Shown here in pieces: positions 18,258-26,976 of a stretch of 64,000 bases of DNA. Source of the stretch: Moraxellaceae bacterium AER2_44_116 (GTDB lineage Bacteria; Pseudomonadota; Gammaproteobacteria; Pseudomonadales; Moraxellaceae); assembly GCA_006546595.1 (NCBI GenBank), contig VIAD01000013.1, positions 10,103-74,102 on the forward strand. The letters run 5' to 3'. Numbering within the stretch: position 1 is the first letter of the stretch; every line of letters begins with the position of its first letter. A model generated the notes under the pieces. It was not told the origin of the DNA. It saw nothing but the letters and a program-made list of their open reading frames with translations, and ran no database searches. A program made the translations under genes and the position numbers.

Positions 18258-18748
18258 TGAATCTAGTAGCATCATCTCAATTATGGGGATTCCATATTGA
18301 GAACAACGAGCATTTCGTATTTATTGAGCTAGAGGCACTAAAAACAATTAATGAATGGCGACAATACGAACGCTTTAAACAAGATGAAGCCTGCGGTGTA
18401 TTGCTAGGAGAACGACGAGGCGCGCATCTACGGATTATGCTGGCTACACCGCCTCAGACCTCTGATGAACGCAAGCCCGCTTGGTATCAGCGAAACCCAC
18501 AAGGACACCAAGCCATTGTTAATTTCTGGCACCAAAAAAGTCATGGCACCATCCAATATCTTGGAGAATGGCATACACATCCAGAGATAAAACCATCGCC
18601 ATCACCTAAAGATTACATTGAATGGACAAGGACTGGAAAAGTCCCTGATTTCAATCATCAATTAATGATTTTCTTCATTGCTGGTATTGAGTCACACTGG
18701 TTAGGCGTTATGCTCGAAGGCGTACTATATAAAGGTATTAAATACTAG
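18257..18748 (+). CDS. cap3: Cap3, JAB/JAMM-type isopeptidase of type II CBASS
   Basis: 163 residues with the complete JAMM zinc motif HTHPEIKPSPSPKD (H-x-H-x7-S-x2-D), an upstream E in the ACGVLLGERRG strand and no other domain. Cap3 removes the CD-NTase from its conjugates and so reverses Cap2. Overlaps cap2 by one base and ends the operon; its stop overlaps the convergent LRAT-like gene by four bases. Confidence 0.92.
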   Translation: MNLVASSQLWGFHIENNEHFVFIELEALKTINEWRQYERFKQDEACGVLLGERRGAHLRIMLATPPQTSDERKPAWYQRNPQGHQAIVNFWHQKSHGTIQYLGEWHTHPEIKPSPSPKDYIEWTRTGKVPDFNHQLMIFFIAGIESHWLGVMLEGVLYKGIKY

Positions 18749-19143
18749 CCAAATAGTGCTATCGCCCCTGCTACCCCAGCAATTGCGCCCCAAAATTGTA
18801 GTTGTGGGCTTTCTTTTTTTACGCCATGAACGACTCTCACAAAATGCTCACAGTTAAAGTTTTTTAAGGAGTATGGGAACCCTTTTAATCGTCTGGCATT
18901 TGCAACGGCCTGATACGGGTTCAATTTACCCAAATATCCCTCATTTTTTATGTTCCGCCCTCTGGAAAATGCAGAGATTCTTTCTTCCAAAAACCCGTTG
19001 GCTTCTTGTGAAAAAGAAATCACTGCTAACTCACCATCAATCAAACGATCAGAAATGATCCCAACATGACGATAAAAGCCATGACTTACGCTGACCACCC
19101 GTGCGACTAAATCTTGATGTGGCTTTGAAAACGGCAGAAACAT
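18745..19143 (-). CDS. LRAT-like (NlpC/P60 superfamily) protein with C-terminal membrane tail
   Basis: 132 residues. Catalytic residues expected for the lecithin:retinol acyltransferase-like group are visible: His in FYRHVGII and Cys in NCEHFV. The C-terminal GAIAGVAGAIALFG is a likely membrane segment. Bacterial LRAT-like proteins are poorly known; acyltransferase or thiol hydrolase activity at a membrane is possible. AAGGAtt lies about ten bases before the ATG. The gene is divergent from an XRE regulator (54 bp apart) and lies tail to tail with CBASS. I infer a membrane-acting effector or toxin, but this is not shown. Confidence 0.7.
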   Translation of the reverse strand: MFLPFSKPHQDLVARVVSVSHGFYRHVGIISDRLIDGELAVISFSQEANGFLEERISAFSRGRNIKNEGYLGKLNPYQAVANARRLKGFPYSLKNFNCEHFVRVVHGVKKESPQLQFWGAIAGVAGAIALFG

Positions 19144-19196
19144 GATACAATCCTTAAAAGTAATTTATGCTTATAAGTTATATAGGATTCAAAGTA

Positions 19197-19547
19197 ATGT
19201 CAACAGTTCACCCAAGCCTTTCTTATAATGCTCTAATTGGTCAGATTATTCAGAGACGAAGAAAACAGCTTTCACTAGATCAAAGCGTCCTTGCCAATGG
19301 GTTAGGTATATCTCAACCTGCATACTCGCGATTAGAGTCTGGTAACAACGTGATATCATTGATACAACTGAGAAAAATAGCCTCGCTGCTTAAAACACGT
19401 TCTTTTGAAATTTTGCATGAAGCAGAAAAACTAGAGTACGAACTACAGAAGCAAGGAGTATCCATTATTGCTGAACGAGATGCGGGCATCAGTCCAGCAG
19501 CCGCAATGATAGGCGTGGGATTACTACTAGCTTTATTTGCGCAGTAA
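19197..19547 (+). CDS. XRE-family HTH regulator with C-terminal hydrophobic tail
   Basis: About 116 residues. The HTH (IIQRRRKQLSLDQSVLANGL, then GISQPAYSRLESG) is typical of XRE/Cro-like regulators. Unusually, the C terminus AAAMIGVGLLLALFAQ could enter the membrane, matching the tail of the divergent LRAT-like protein. The ATG at 19197 has AGGA nine bases upstream; a longer frame from 19167 is less likely. It probably represses the shared 53-bp promoter region, so the pair may be a regulator-effector unit. Confidence 0.75.
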   Translation: MSTVHPSLSYNALIGQIIQRRRKQLSLDQSVLANGLGISQPAYSRLESGNNVISLIQLRKIASLLKTRSFEILHEAEKLEYELQKQGVSIIAERDAGISPAAAMIGVGLLLALFAQ

Positions 19548-19600
19548 ATCTATAAACAAAAAGCTCAATATCATGAATAGCTTATGACTATAATTGAAAA

Positions 19601-19623
19601 TGAGATGAGTTAGCCCCATCTCA
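19601..19623 (+). terminator. Possible weak terminator hairpin after the XRE gene
   Basis: TGAGATG, loop, CATCTCA, about 55 bases after the XRE stop. No T-run follows, so this is uncertain. Confidence 0.3.
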
Positions 19624-19700
19624 ACCTAGTGACGTAAAATTCAAAGCTTCAGAATGTCACAGATAAACTAAGGACAGCAAACAACACAAAGGAACTGTTT

Positions 19701-20012
19701 ATGAGCAGCAAAGTGACTTTTCACTTATTTGGCAAACCATTCATTATATTTATCTTGGGCGCACTATTCGCACTAATTTTTGGACGGATAGCACCCACAG
19801 GCAGCATCATTGATGTCAGCCCAATTATTCAATATCTCAGTCTCATTATATTTTTGCTGATGAGTACGACGAGCCTTGTTTGGTTTATACACAGTGGCTA
19901 TTTATACTGGGGATACCATACAGGTAACGGGCAAGCATGTAAGCATTGTGGCCACATAGTTAGTGACCTTTCCCATCAGTGTTTACACTGCAATAAACAT
20001 CAATGGTATTAA
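19701..20012 (+). CDS. Small membrane protein with C-terminal zinc ribbon
   Basis: 103 residues. Two predicted membrane helices (FIIFILGALFALIFG and YLSLIIFLLMSTTSLVWFI) are followed by a cytoplasmic tail holding two CxxC pairs, CKHCGH and CLHCNK, a zinc-ribbon pattern. AAAGGAAC precedes the ATG. It lies between the XRE gene and the end of the tra operon and runs towards traH. I do not recognise the family. A membrane-tethered nucleic-acid or protein binding role is only a guess. Confidence 0.6.
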   Translation: MSSKVTFHLFGKPFIIFILGALFALIFGRIAPTGSIIDVSPIIQYLSLIIFLLMSTTSLVWFIHSGYLYWGYHTGNGQACKHCGHIVSDLSHQCLHCNKHQWY

Positions 20013-20080
20013 AATCAGGCTCAACGAAGTCATTTTATAAACGGAATCAGTTAGAAGCCCTTACGGTGCATCGTACTATT

Positions 20081-20096
20081 AATTTAGCATGCTAAA
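20081..20096. promoter_or_regulatory. 18-bp palindrome, copy 2 (16 of 18 bases)
   Basis: AATTTAGCATGCTAAA, then CG instead of TT. Same core as 13921-13938 and 35357-35374. It sits about 65 bases from the traH stop codon in the 148-bp gap after 20012. Confidence 0.6.
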
Positions 20097-20160
20097 CGAT
20101 AATGTGATGTCCAATTCTGATCACCACAAAATGGTAACCCCTGACAGTAAAAAAGTTAAA

Positions 20161-21696
20161 TCACCCCCGCCCCACTTTCCAACTCCCCTGACTAAAACTG
20201 GCACCAGGCAGGCTATTAATAATGCCTGCCACATAACTGTTAAGGGCGGTAATCGTCGCTATCCGTTGTTTGGTGTTTTGGTCATAGGACAATAAATCGT
20301 TTTGAAATGCCGTCAGGTATTGCGTGACAAACTCAGGGCGAACCACTTTCACTTCTTTTCCCGTCCAGCCCGCATTGGCAGCAACATAGATGGCACGCCC
20401 CATCCGAATGGCCATATCTTCAGCAATGATTTCTGAGGCATCAAACGCTACTTTTCTGACAGCGGCAGGGTCACGCTGGACTTTGCGGAGGTAAGCCAAA
20501 AAAGGAATATCGGTATTATTGAGAAACTTGATTTCAGTATTGTCTAGTGTTTCGCCATGTTGAATTTTATACACAATACCGCTTGTCAGTGCAGAACTGA
20601 TATCAATCGCTCCCGCCTGATCAATACCAAAGAGCGTTTTATTGACATATTTAGACGTACCACCAAAAAACGATGACAGTTTTTTATCTGTCATCTCTTG
20701 GCATCCCAGCTCTTCCTCTGCGCTAATGTCAGATGTTAGGCATGCATGAATGGTTTTATCGCCTGGATCAATGAGGTCAGCAATACTCAGGTTATTACCG
20801 TAATAAGACTTAACGGATTTTTCGCAGGTCACTTTGTCTTTACAGACGGTGTTGCCATTTTTATCCTTGTCAGCAGCAGACTCTGTCGAGTTGATAATTG
20901 TACCTGTGACATTAATCAACAGTTGAACGATATTCTTATCGGCATTGTCGCCATTAAAACTGACGATAGGCAGTGCTGGATCACCTAATTTCTGACCCGC
21001 GCCCGAGGTATAAAAAGCTCGCCACGCAATATTACCCAATGATTCATTTTGGAGAGCGACTTGCTTGTCATCAGCAGACATGGCTTTGGGGTCACCGAAA
21101 GCCTTACTCCAATCAGGTTTTTTGAAATGCTCTGACACCGCACTAAAGGGATCATCAATCTTGCCCACTGCGGTCGCCAGCGTCTCGCCTTTCTTATGCG
21201 CCCAATCACTTAATTGAGACGGCGTATTAGGTACGAAATATTCAGCAACGGCACAGGTATTTTTCAAATGCTGATTCAACTTCTCCATTTTTTCAGAGAA
21301 CTGTGAAATTGCTCCACCAAGAAAATTATTGATGACATCAATGGCCATCTTGAACAACAGCCCTTTGGCATTTTGACCAATGGCTCTTAATGTGGCGACA
21401 ATCTGGTCGCCATTGATGAAGGAGAACGACCCCATATACATATCAATGCCGCCACAACCTGCGGCAAAACGTGGCGGATCAAAACTCACGACATTCACGG
21501 AACGAATGGGTGTGCGTGCCACTAAACTGCCCCCAACAAAACCGCCTCTCGTTTGAGAGTGATACGCGCCAGCGTCTGTGGTATTGACGTACATACCATC
21601 TAACATAGCATCTAGACCACCAGCAATAGCAGGGTCAGCGACGGCACTGGCCATTATCATTGAGACAAAGATTAGCTTTCTATTATTGGACTGCAT
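20161..21696 (-). CDS. traH: Conjugal transfer pilus assembly protein TraH
   Basis: 511 residues. A signal peptide (ending AVADPAIAG) is followed by the TraH hallmarks DAMLDGMYVNTTDAG, GGFVGGSLVARTP and the conserved FAAGCGGIDMYMGSFSFI block. TraH is a periplasmic/outer membrane component of F-pilus assembly acting with TraF, TraW and TraU. It is the last transfer gene before the cargo block; its start lies 12 bases after the traF stop. Confidence 0.93.
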   Translation of the reverse strand: MQSNNRKLIFVSMIMASAVADPAIAGGLDAMLDGMYVNTTDAGAYHSQTRGGFVGGSLVARTPIRSVNVVSFDPPRFAAGCGGIDMYMGSFSFINGDQIVATLRAIGQNAKGLLFKMAIDVINNFLGGAISQFSEKMEKLNQHLKNTCAVAEYFVPNTPSQLSDWAHKKGETLATAVGKIDDPFSAVSEHFKKPDWSKAFGDPKAMSADDKQVALQNESLGNIAWRAFYTSGAGQKLGDPALPIVSFNGDNADKNIVQLLINVTGTIINSTESAADKDKNGNTVCKDKVTCEKSVKSYYGNNLSIADLIDPGDKTIHACLTSDISAEEELGCQEMTDKKLSSFFGGTSKYVNKTLFGIDQAGAIDISSALTSGIVYKIQHGETLDNTEIKFLNNTDIPFLAYLRKVQRDPAAVRKVAFDASEIIAEDMAIRMGRAIYVAANAGWTGKEVKVVRPEFVTQYLTAFQNDLLSYDQNTKQRIATITALNSYVAGIINSLPGASFSQGSWKVGRG

Positions 21697-21708
21697 GTTG
21701 AAAACATC

Positions 21709-22638
21709 CTATTGATAACTTTGCCCTAAACTTTCTTGCAGATACTTAACCCACGCATTAGGGTCTTTTTTCAATGCGTTTAGTTTTTCGCTTTGCAGAT
21801 CTTTATTGGCCAAGATACCTTTATCAAAAGGATGGTTATCTTTAATAAAATTGTCGGGCAGTATTTTTTGCGTGCTGGCCACGAGCATTATTTTTCGGCC
21901 AATGGTTTCTTCTGACGATAGCCCTTGGCTAATGACATAAAAGTTATTAGGAGGCTGCACCAATACTATGGTTGGCGTTAGTCGTAACTTAAGTAACTGA
22001 GACTGACCTCGATCAGGCAGCCATGCAGCCATTCCTGACAATGGCTTTTGATCTAAGGAAATATTACGAACGGCAAAGCCATACTCTTTGGCAAAACGCG
22101 CGACGACATTTTGTTGGGCAACACAGAATTTGCATTTAGAGTCGAAGAAAAACCACAACCCTGCTTTTTGAGCAACGGCCGCAAGAGCTTGGTCTTTGCC
22201 ATTATCTAAATCACGCATAAATGCGGCGCGGGCTGCGGAGCCAAAAGGGATGCGGTTGTTTTCGTCAAGTAATGGATCGGTTTGTACGACTTGTTCAGCG
22301 GCATTAGCGAAATTCTGTGATTTATCCAAGACCACGCGCTGCAAATACATATAAGCCACCATCTCACGGGACGGCGAACCATCAGCATTGGTGGGATTAT
22401 CAATGGCAGCTTCGCGGGTTTTGTCCATGTTGTCCTTGAGCCATTTGACGGTAAATGGCTTAGGTTCTTCCGCCTCTGGTAGTTGAGCTGACTTAGCTTG
22501 AACAAGCTTGTTTGCTTTAGGATCTTTATACCAAAACCACCCTTCTTCGCGCTGGCCATAATAGTTATTGCTGTCATCCGCTGCCGATGCCCATAGCGGC
22601 ACCAACAGGCACAGGCTAATCAAACAATGGTTTCGCAT
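21709..22638 (-). CDS. traF: Type-F conjugative transfer protein TraF (thioredoxin-like)
   Basis: About 309 residues: signal peptide (LISLCLLVPLWASA), then the TraF start GWFWYKDP and a C-terminal thioredoxin fold with CKFC in LWFFFDSKCKFCVAQQ. Many F-like TraF proteins lack the CxxC; here it is present, so redox activity is possible. Start set at the ATG at 22638, which begins the signal peptide and overlaps the S26 peptidase gene by 23 bases. The upstream frame adds 37 unlikely residues. Confidence 0.9.
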   Translation of the reverse strand: MRNHCLISLCLLVPLWASAADDSNNYYGQREEGWFWYKDPKANKLVQAKSAQLPEAEEPKPFTVKWLKDNMDKTREAAIDNPTNADGSPSREMVAYMYLQRVVLDKSQNFANAAEQVVQTDPLLDENNRIPFGSAARAAFMRDLDNGKDQALAAVAQKAGLWFFFDSKCKFCVAQQNVVARFAKEYGFAVRNISLDQKPLSGMAAWLPDRGQSQLLKLRLTPTIVLVQPPNNFYVISQGLSSEETIGRKIMLVASTQKILPDNFIKDNHPFDKGILANKDLQSEKLNALKKDPNAWVKYLQESLGQSYQ

Positions 22639-23227
22639 GGCCAAGCACATTATAAATATTGATAAGTCCCCAATAACGACTGTCATAAGAGCGTGGGTGT
22701 GCGCCGAAAACAAAGATTCTTTTTTCGGGAAGAATGTAGCTGGTATCAAATGACTGAGGTTTTTTCTTTAACCGTGGCAGTAAATACAGCTTGTCGATGA
22801 ACTGGCCATTGACGTAAAGCCTGTCGTTTTTAATATCTACTCGGTCGCCTGGCAGAGCAAGCACACGTTTGATGATGTTATCGTCGGTGCTGTGATACGG
22901 CATGAGCTTATTGGTATGGAACATAATAAAGTCGCCTTTATGAATATCCATCATCGTCAGGCCATTCTCCATCGTGATGAAAAACAGCGTGCGATTGTTG
23001 GAATGATACTTTTCGCCCACATCAACACCAATGGCGTAACGCTCAAAAATGCTATTCATGGCCATGCCAGCCGCTATCAGAATAGCCAAGTACAAGGCAA
23101 TTGCGCCGTAAGTCTTGGCCTTATTAGCTTGGCAATATACTTTCAAAGCACCAAGACGACTGCCAATACCACGAAAACAATAACGCAGAGGTTGGCTAAC
23201 ATATGCCATAGTTGATGAAATGCTCAT
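22616..23227 (-). CDS. S26-family signal peptidase of the transfer system (TrhF/TraF-like)
   Basis: 203 residues with one N-terminal membrane helix (AIALYLAILIAAGMAM). The S26 boxes are visible: KGDFIMF (box B/C), the catalytic Lys in IIKRVLALPGD and the C-terminal RSYDSRYWG. The expected nucleophile serine is not found at its usual place; the aligned residues are Thr (NRTLFFI or LTMMD). Family members mature pilin or other T4SS proteins. It lies between trbI and traF. Confidence 0.82.
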   Translation of the reverse strand: MSISSTMAYVSQPLRYCFRGIGSRLGALKVYCQANKAKTYGAIALYLAILIAAGMAMNSIFERYAIGVDVGEKYHSNNRTLFFITMENGLTMMDIHKGDFIMFHTNKLMPYHSTDDNIIKRVLALPGDRVDIKNDRLYVNGQFIDKLYLLPRLKKKPQSFDTSYILPEKRIFVFGAHPRSYDSRYWGLINIYNVLGHAKPLFD

Positions 23228-23230
23228 GCC

Positions 23231-23629
23231 TTATTCTCCAAGGGCAACACCCATTTTTTTGGCCAACTCAGGGGTGATATCGGTCGCCTCTGGCCACGCA
23301 ACTACTTGGGCGGAATTCAGCACAATGTAGCCCTTGCTCCGATAACCGACGATTTCTGCGCGCACAGCATCGACAAACACCTTGGCATCCGTCGGCATAC
23401 TGGTGGGATTACTCACTGCGGCTTTAGCATCTTGGCTCGCTTTAGCGGTAAAAAAGCGTTCAGAATCAAAAATAACGACCTTAACAACGTGCTGATGAGC
23501 AAGCCAAAACTGTGTTGCCGCATAGCCAAGAAGAATAATTATCAGTGCCATCATTGCTAACAATGGCCAATCATGTTGCCGTAACGTCTGCTGAATTAGG
23601 GGTGGCTTATCGTCGTTTGTACCAGTCAT
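23231..23629 (-). CDS. trbI: Type-F conjugative transfer protein TrbI
   Basis: 132 residues: one N-terminal membrane helix (LLAMMALIIILLGYAA) and a periplasmic region with the family pattern VKVVIFDSERFF and a C-terminal LNSAQVVAWP. TrbI of F influences pilus outgrowth and retraction. It lies 12 bases after traC and 3 before the S26 gene, so all are one transcript. Confidence 0.85.
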   Translation of the reverse strand: MTGTNDDKPPLIQQTLRQHDWPLLAMMALIIILLGYAATQFWLAHQHVVKVVIFDSERFFTAKASQDAKAAVSNPTSMPTDAKVFVDAVRAEIVGYRSKGYIVLNSAQVVAWPEATDITPELAKKMGVALGE

Positions 23630-23641
23630 AGATCATCAACC

Positions 23642-26071
23642 TTAACCATAAGTGGCCATAAAATTTCTAATGGCGGTATCTAACGGAACACCACGTTGTA
23701 AGTCGGCTAAAATGACATCACGCTCGGCACCTTTCGTCGAAAACAAAATTTGCAAATAACGCGGCACGGTCAAGCGCGCAATGCCCCACGCCTGCCCTTG
23801 CATATACATAATTTCCGAGTAAGCCCCTGGCACCATGTGAATAGACTTCATCATGCGTACGCCATAGGCATCGAGAGGTAGCATTTTCTTTTCAGCTAAG
23901 GAGTCAATTTCGGCGGGATCTTGCTGAAGAATGATTTTGTGGGCTGAATTGTTGAGAATGGTGTGCATGCCAGGCACATCGTAAACGTCCTTGAGTGACT
24001 GAGTAATAATGACTGCGCTGCCGTTATATTTACGGAATCGACGATAGCCGTCAGAGATGAATTTACGGATGATAACGTCATCCAGATACTCTTTCGCTTC
24101 GTCAAAAATGGCAATTTTGCGCTCAAGTTTGGCGTTATACATTTCATACTGGATACGCGACACCAGCATCATCAATACCACTTTTCGCAGCAGTTCTTGT
24201 TGTTTGAGGTCATCCAGCTCCAGTACGACGAAGTTTTTCTGAAAATTCAGGTTATTGACACCATCAAACCAATAACCGAATTGGCCACTACGCGTAAAGG
24301 GATAAAGCTGGCGGGCAATATCGGTGATGCGTTGGTCGGGCTGATTATGCAAATACTCAACAACATCACTAATGGTCATACTCGTACCCATTCGTGACCA
24401 CACCGACTTGATTGCCTCTGTCAAACAGGCGCGGCGATAATCATCTAAGCCTTCCGTGGGCGCAGCCATCTTTTCCATAAAGGTCGTTAACGTTTCTACT
24501 TCTTCATCAATTTCAATAACATTGGTGAAGGGATTAAGGCAGACTTTACTATGTTCATTAAAAGCAATGAATTCACCATCAATGGCGGCTGCCAGTTTTT
24601 CATAAGACCGCCCTTGGTCAACGACCCAAACTTTAGCCCCCATTGCCAACTCATCACTGATGGTACTTTGCATGGAAAACGACTTGCCGCCTCCTGAACC
24701 GCCAAAAACCAAGGCATTGTAATTGGTCGCCGACTGGTACAAATCGTAGCCAAACAAATTGCCACGGCGCGTCAGCATTAACTGTGTCGGGTTATGGAGA
24801 AAGCCTGTCCAATCCGACAATACGGGCAAGAATTGCACAATATGGTTAGTACCTAACGTCCGATGACGATGACTGTTCATTAATGATGTAGGCGAAGGAA
24901 ACAGCGGCATACTGTTCCAAAGCAGCGGCCAGAGAATTTGTGAATCCTGCATCATCTCTAACGAGAAGGAGCTGTAATAGGTTTGCAGTTGTGCGGAGGC
25001 TCGTTGTAACTGTTCTTCATTTTCCGACATTAAAAACATCGTCAGCGTGCTTTCTGTCAGAACCGAGCCATTCTCCATATCTTCAAACAAAATATCGTAG
25101 CCGCGTTTTTTGAAACCCAAACGTGGGCTAAATTTTAATAACATACCCGTCGCTTGATGGTTAATCCACGCATGGTTTGCTTTGACATCTCTTTTTTTAG
25201 CGGCTTGGTCTGGATAGTGAATAACTAAAGAAATCATGTACGGCGTGGTGATTTGATTATCCAGACCCGCAGGGTCACCGAGCATGGTGTTCATCAATGC
25301 CAATGACGCATATTTAGGCAAGCGTTTAATACTCAAGGCTTTGAAAGCCGCGTCATTAATTTTTAAGGTTTTGGGGTCGGTATTGCTAATTGTGTCGCCT
25401 GCACGAAACACTTGTGCGCGTAGCGGCAGTGTGTCTTCATAACTATGGTCAATTTCTTCAAAAGGAAAAACAATTGAGCGGCAAGCCGCCAGCCAGTCCT
25501 GTGCACTCCCCCAGCGTGTCGGTAGCCCTGCTGATTTCAGGCTTTCTTGGAGTTTGATGACACATTCATCGGCAAGCGCAATTTCTGTGTCTGTGGGCTT
25601 GGGAGAAGTAGGAATCTTGATACTGATAAAAAGCTGAGTGTAGCGACACGGAACGCCTGTGGTACGAATATGCGGCGTGTGCCGCCCTTCCAACATATAA
25701 TTGGCTTTTTCTTCCACCAGTTTTGATAAAGCTATTTTTTGCGTGGCTGAAACAATATCGCTTTTATAGAGTGCTTGGATTTTCTGCGTGACATAGGCAT
25801 CAACAATGCCGTGAATCTGCGGGTTCGCCAGCAAGTTAAACTGGATAATAGTGCCCGCAGGATAACTCTGCGATAAAGAGGAACGAAGCCGATTAACGCT
25901 GGACGCGTCTGCGCCAATAAGCGGAATGCCAACCAAGGTTGCGCCAACGAAGGCACCTTTGTCGGTATCCTCACAAAAGATCAGCTTGTTATCTATCGTC
26001 GCAATGGCAGGAATAGTGTCTTCAGGCCGTGTTCGACGCAGCATATCGTTAATGCGGCTCGTTCCTAACAT
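23642..26071 (-). CDS. traC: T4SS ATPase TraC (VirB4-like)
   Basis: 809 residues, the normal length. Walker A GGSGGGKS (about residue 457), the following VWVVDQGRSYEKLA, Walker B IAIFDEAKEYLDD (about 657) and the terminal WGIARLTVPRYLQILFS block identify TraC. This cytoplasmic ATPase powers pilus assembly. It is coded between the pilin and trbI. Confidence 0.95.
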   Translation of the reverse strand: MLGTSRINDMLRRTRPEDTIPAIATIDNKLIFCEDTDKGAFVGATLVGIPLIGADASSVNRLRSSLSQSYPAGTIIQFNLLANPQIHGIVDAYVTQKIQALYKSDIVSATQKIALSKLVEEKANYMLEGRHTPHIRTTGVPCRYTQLFISIKIPTSPKPTDTEIALADECVIKLQESLKSAGLPTRWGSAQDWLAACRSIVFPFEEIDHSYEDTLPLRAQVFRAGDTISNTDPKTLKINDAAFKALSIKRLPKYASLALMNTMLGDPAGLDNQITTPYMISLVIHYPDQAAKKRDVKANHAWINHQATGMLLKFSPRLGFKKRGYDILFEDMENGSVLTESTLTMFLMSENEEQLQRASAQLQTYYSSFSLEMMQDSQILWPLLWNSMPLFPSPTSLMNSHRHRTLGTNHIVQFLPVLSDWTGFLHNPTQLMLTRRGNLFGYDLYQSATNYNALVFGGSGGGKSFSMQSTISDELAMGAKVWVVDQGRSYEKLAAAIDGEFIAFNEHSKVCLNPFTNVIEIDEEVETLTTFMEKMAAPTEGLDDYRRACLTEAIKSVWSRMGTSMTISDVVEYLHNQPDQRITDIARQLYPFTRSGQFGYWFDGVNNLNFQKNFVVLELDDLKQQELLRKVVLMMLVSRIQYEMYNAKLERKIAIFDEAKEYLDDVIIRKFISDGYRRFRKYNGSAVIITQSLKDVYDVPGMHTILNNSAHKIILQQDPAEIDSLAEKKMLPLDAYGVRMMKSIHMVPGAYSEIMYMQGQAWGIARLTVPRYLQILFSTKGAERDVILADLQRGVPLDTAIRNFMATYG

Positions 26072-26080
26072 GATACATCC

Positions 26081-26461
26081 TTACAACGTGGCACCAAAGA
26101 AGGTTTTCACAGCGGCAGGACCATAGACAGCAATGATGGACACGCCAATAGCAATAGCCACGCCTTGCAATGATTTGTTCACAAAGGCTTCAAACAATGT
26201 CCAAACCAGACCAAGCATTGCCGCTAATAAACCGCCGTAACCTTTCATAAAGGCAATAAAGAAATCAACGGTGTCTTTTAAGAACGCCCCACCTGTTGCC
26301 GTTGTCGCGTTGGCATCAGTAGTTGCCAAGAAACCAATGACGACGAACATGAAAGCAAAAGTGAAAAAGCGTTGCATACGGACGATTGATTTTTCGTTGC
26401 TGAAAAAATTACGTAACGCATCGACAGCAGTGAAACCAATAGGGTGGGCAAGAGTTTGCAT
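26081..26461 (-). CDS. traA: TraA-like conjugative pilin precursor
   Basis: 126 residues with a long leader (about 50 residues) ending near DANA, then a mature part of about 75 residues with two hydrophobic helices (YGGLLAAMLGLVWTLFEAFV and GVAIAIGVSIIAVYGPAAV) split by a short Lys loop. This is the layout of F-type and TrhA pilins. The position between traV and traC matches IncA/C- and SXT-like order. The leader may be processed by the S26 peptidase coded downstream. Confidence 0.8.
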   Translation of the reverse strand: MQTLAHPIGFTAVDALRNFFSNEKSIVRMQRFFTFAFMFVVIGFLATTDANATTATGGAFLKDTVDFFIAFMKGYGGLLAAMLGLVWTLFEAFVNKSLQGVAIAIGVSIIAVYGPAAVKTFFGATL

Positions 26462-26472
26462 AGTTAAATTTC

Positions 26473-26976
26473 CTAAAGAATTGAATGAATATTGGATGAT
26501 TGGTCTGTGGTCGTAGGGGTGACGTTTGGTGATGACTTCTCCTTGGGTGTAGTGGGTGTGTGGTAATCAGCCTCGACAGGCACGAGAGGTTTTTGGGAAT
26601 TAAACTCAACACCGCCGAAACTCCAGCGACGCGGAGTGACTTCGGTGAATAGATAAGAAGGCCAATGCAAATCTTTCTTGTCATCAACCCACGGCGCAAT
26701 CCACACTCTCATCACTTGTGGCTCTTCCAGTACAGGCACTGGGCCAGAGTTGGAGCTAATGGCTGGGCGCGTGAATGGATTTTTTTCTAACGCCTTGGTG
26801 TCAAAAGCGTCTAATGTTGCGTCACCTACATTGGTTAGCTCATAAACTTCTGCTGGTGATTTACAAACAATGCCATTAGGCATACCTGGACAGGCAAATT
26901 TGCCACTGCCAACCCCAAGCGAACATCCGCTCAAGCAAGCAACGGCCAATACAGTAAGACTTAATTTTGAGTGCAT
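26473..26976 (-). CDS. traV: Conjugal transfer lipoprotein TraV (VirB7-like)
   Basis: 167 residues with a lipoprotein signal peptide (lipobox LSGC) and a Cys pair typical of TraV (FACPGMPNGIVCKSPAEVY). It anchors the outer membrane core with TraK and TraB. The Pro-rich C terminus is variable. Its start overlaps the traB stop by one base. Confidence 0.88.
   Translation of the reverse strand: MHSKLSLTVLAVACLSGCSLGVGSGKFACPGMPNGIVCKSPAEVYELTNVGDATLDAFDTKALEKNPFTRPAISSNSGPVPVLEEPQVMRVWIAPWVDDKKDLHWPSYLFTEVTPRRWSFGGVEFNSQKPLVPVEADYHTPTTPKEKSSPNVTPTTTDQSSNIHSIL

Noticed and set aside
22639..22749. N-terminal extension of traF
   Set aside because: It would place 37 residues before a normal signal peptide and lies wholly inside the S26 gene.
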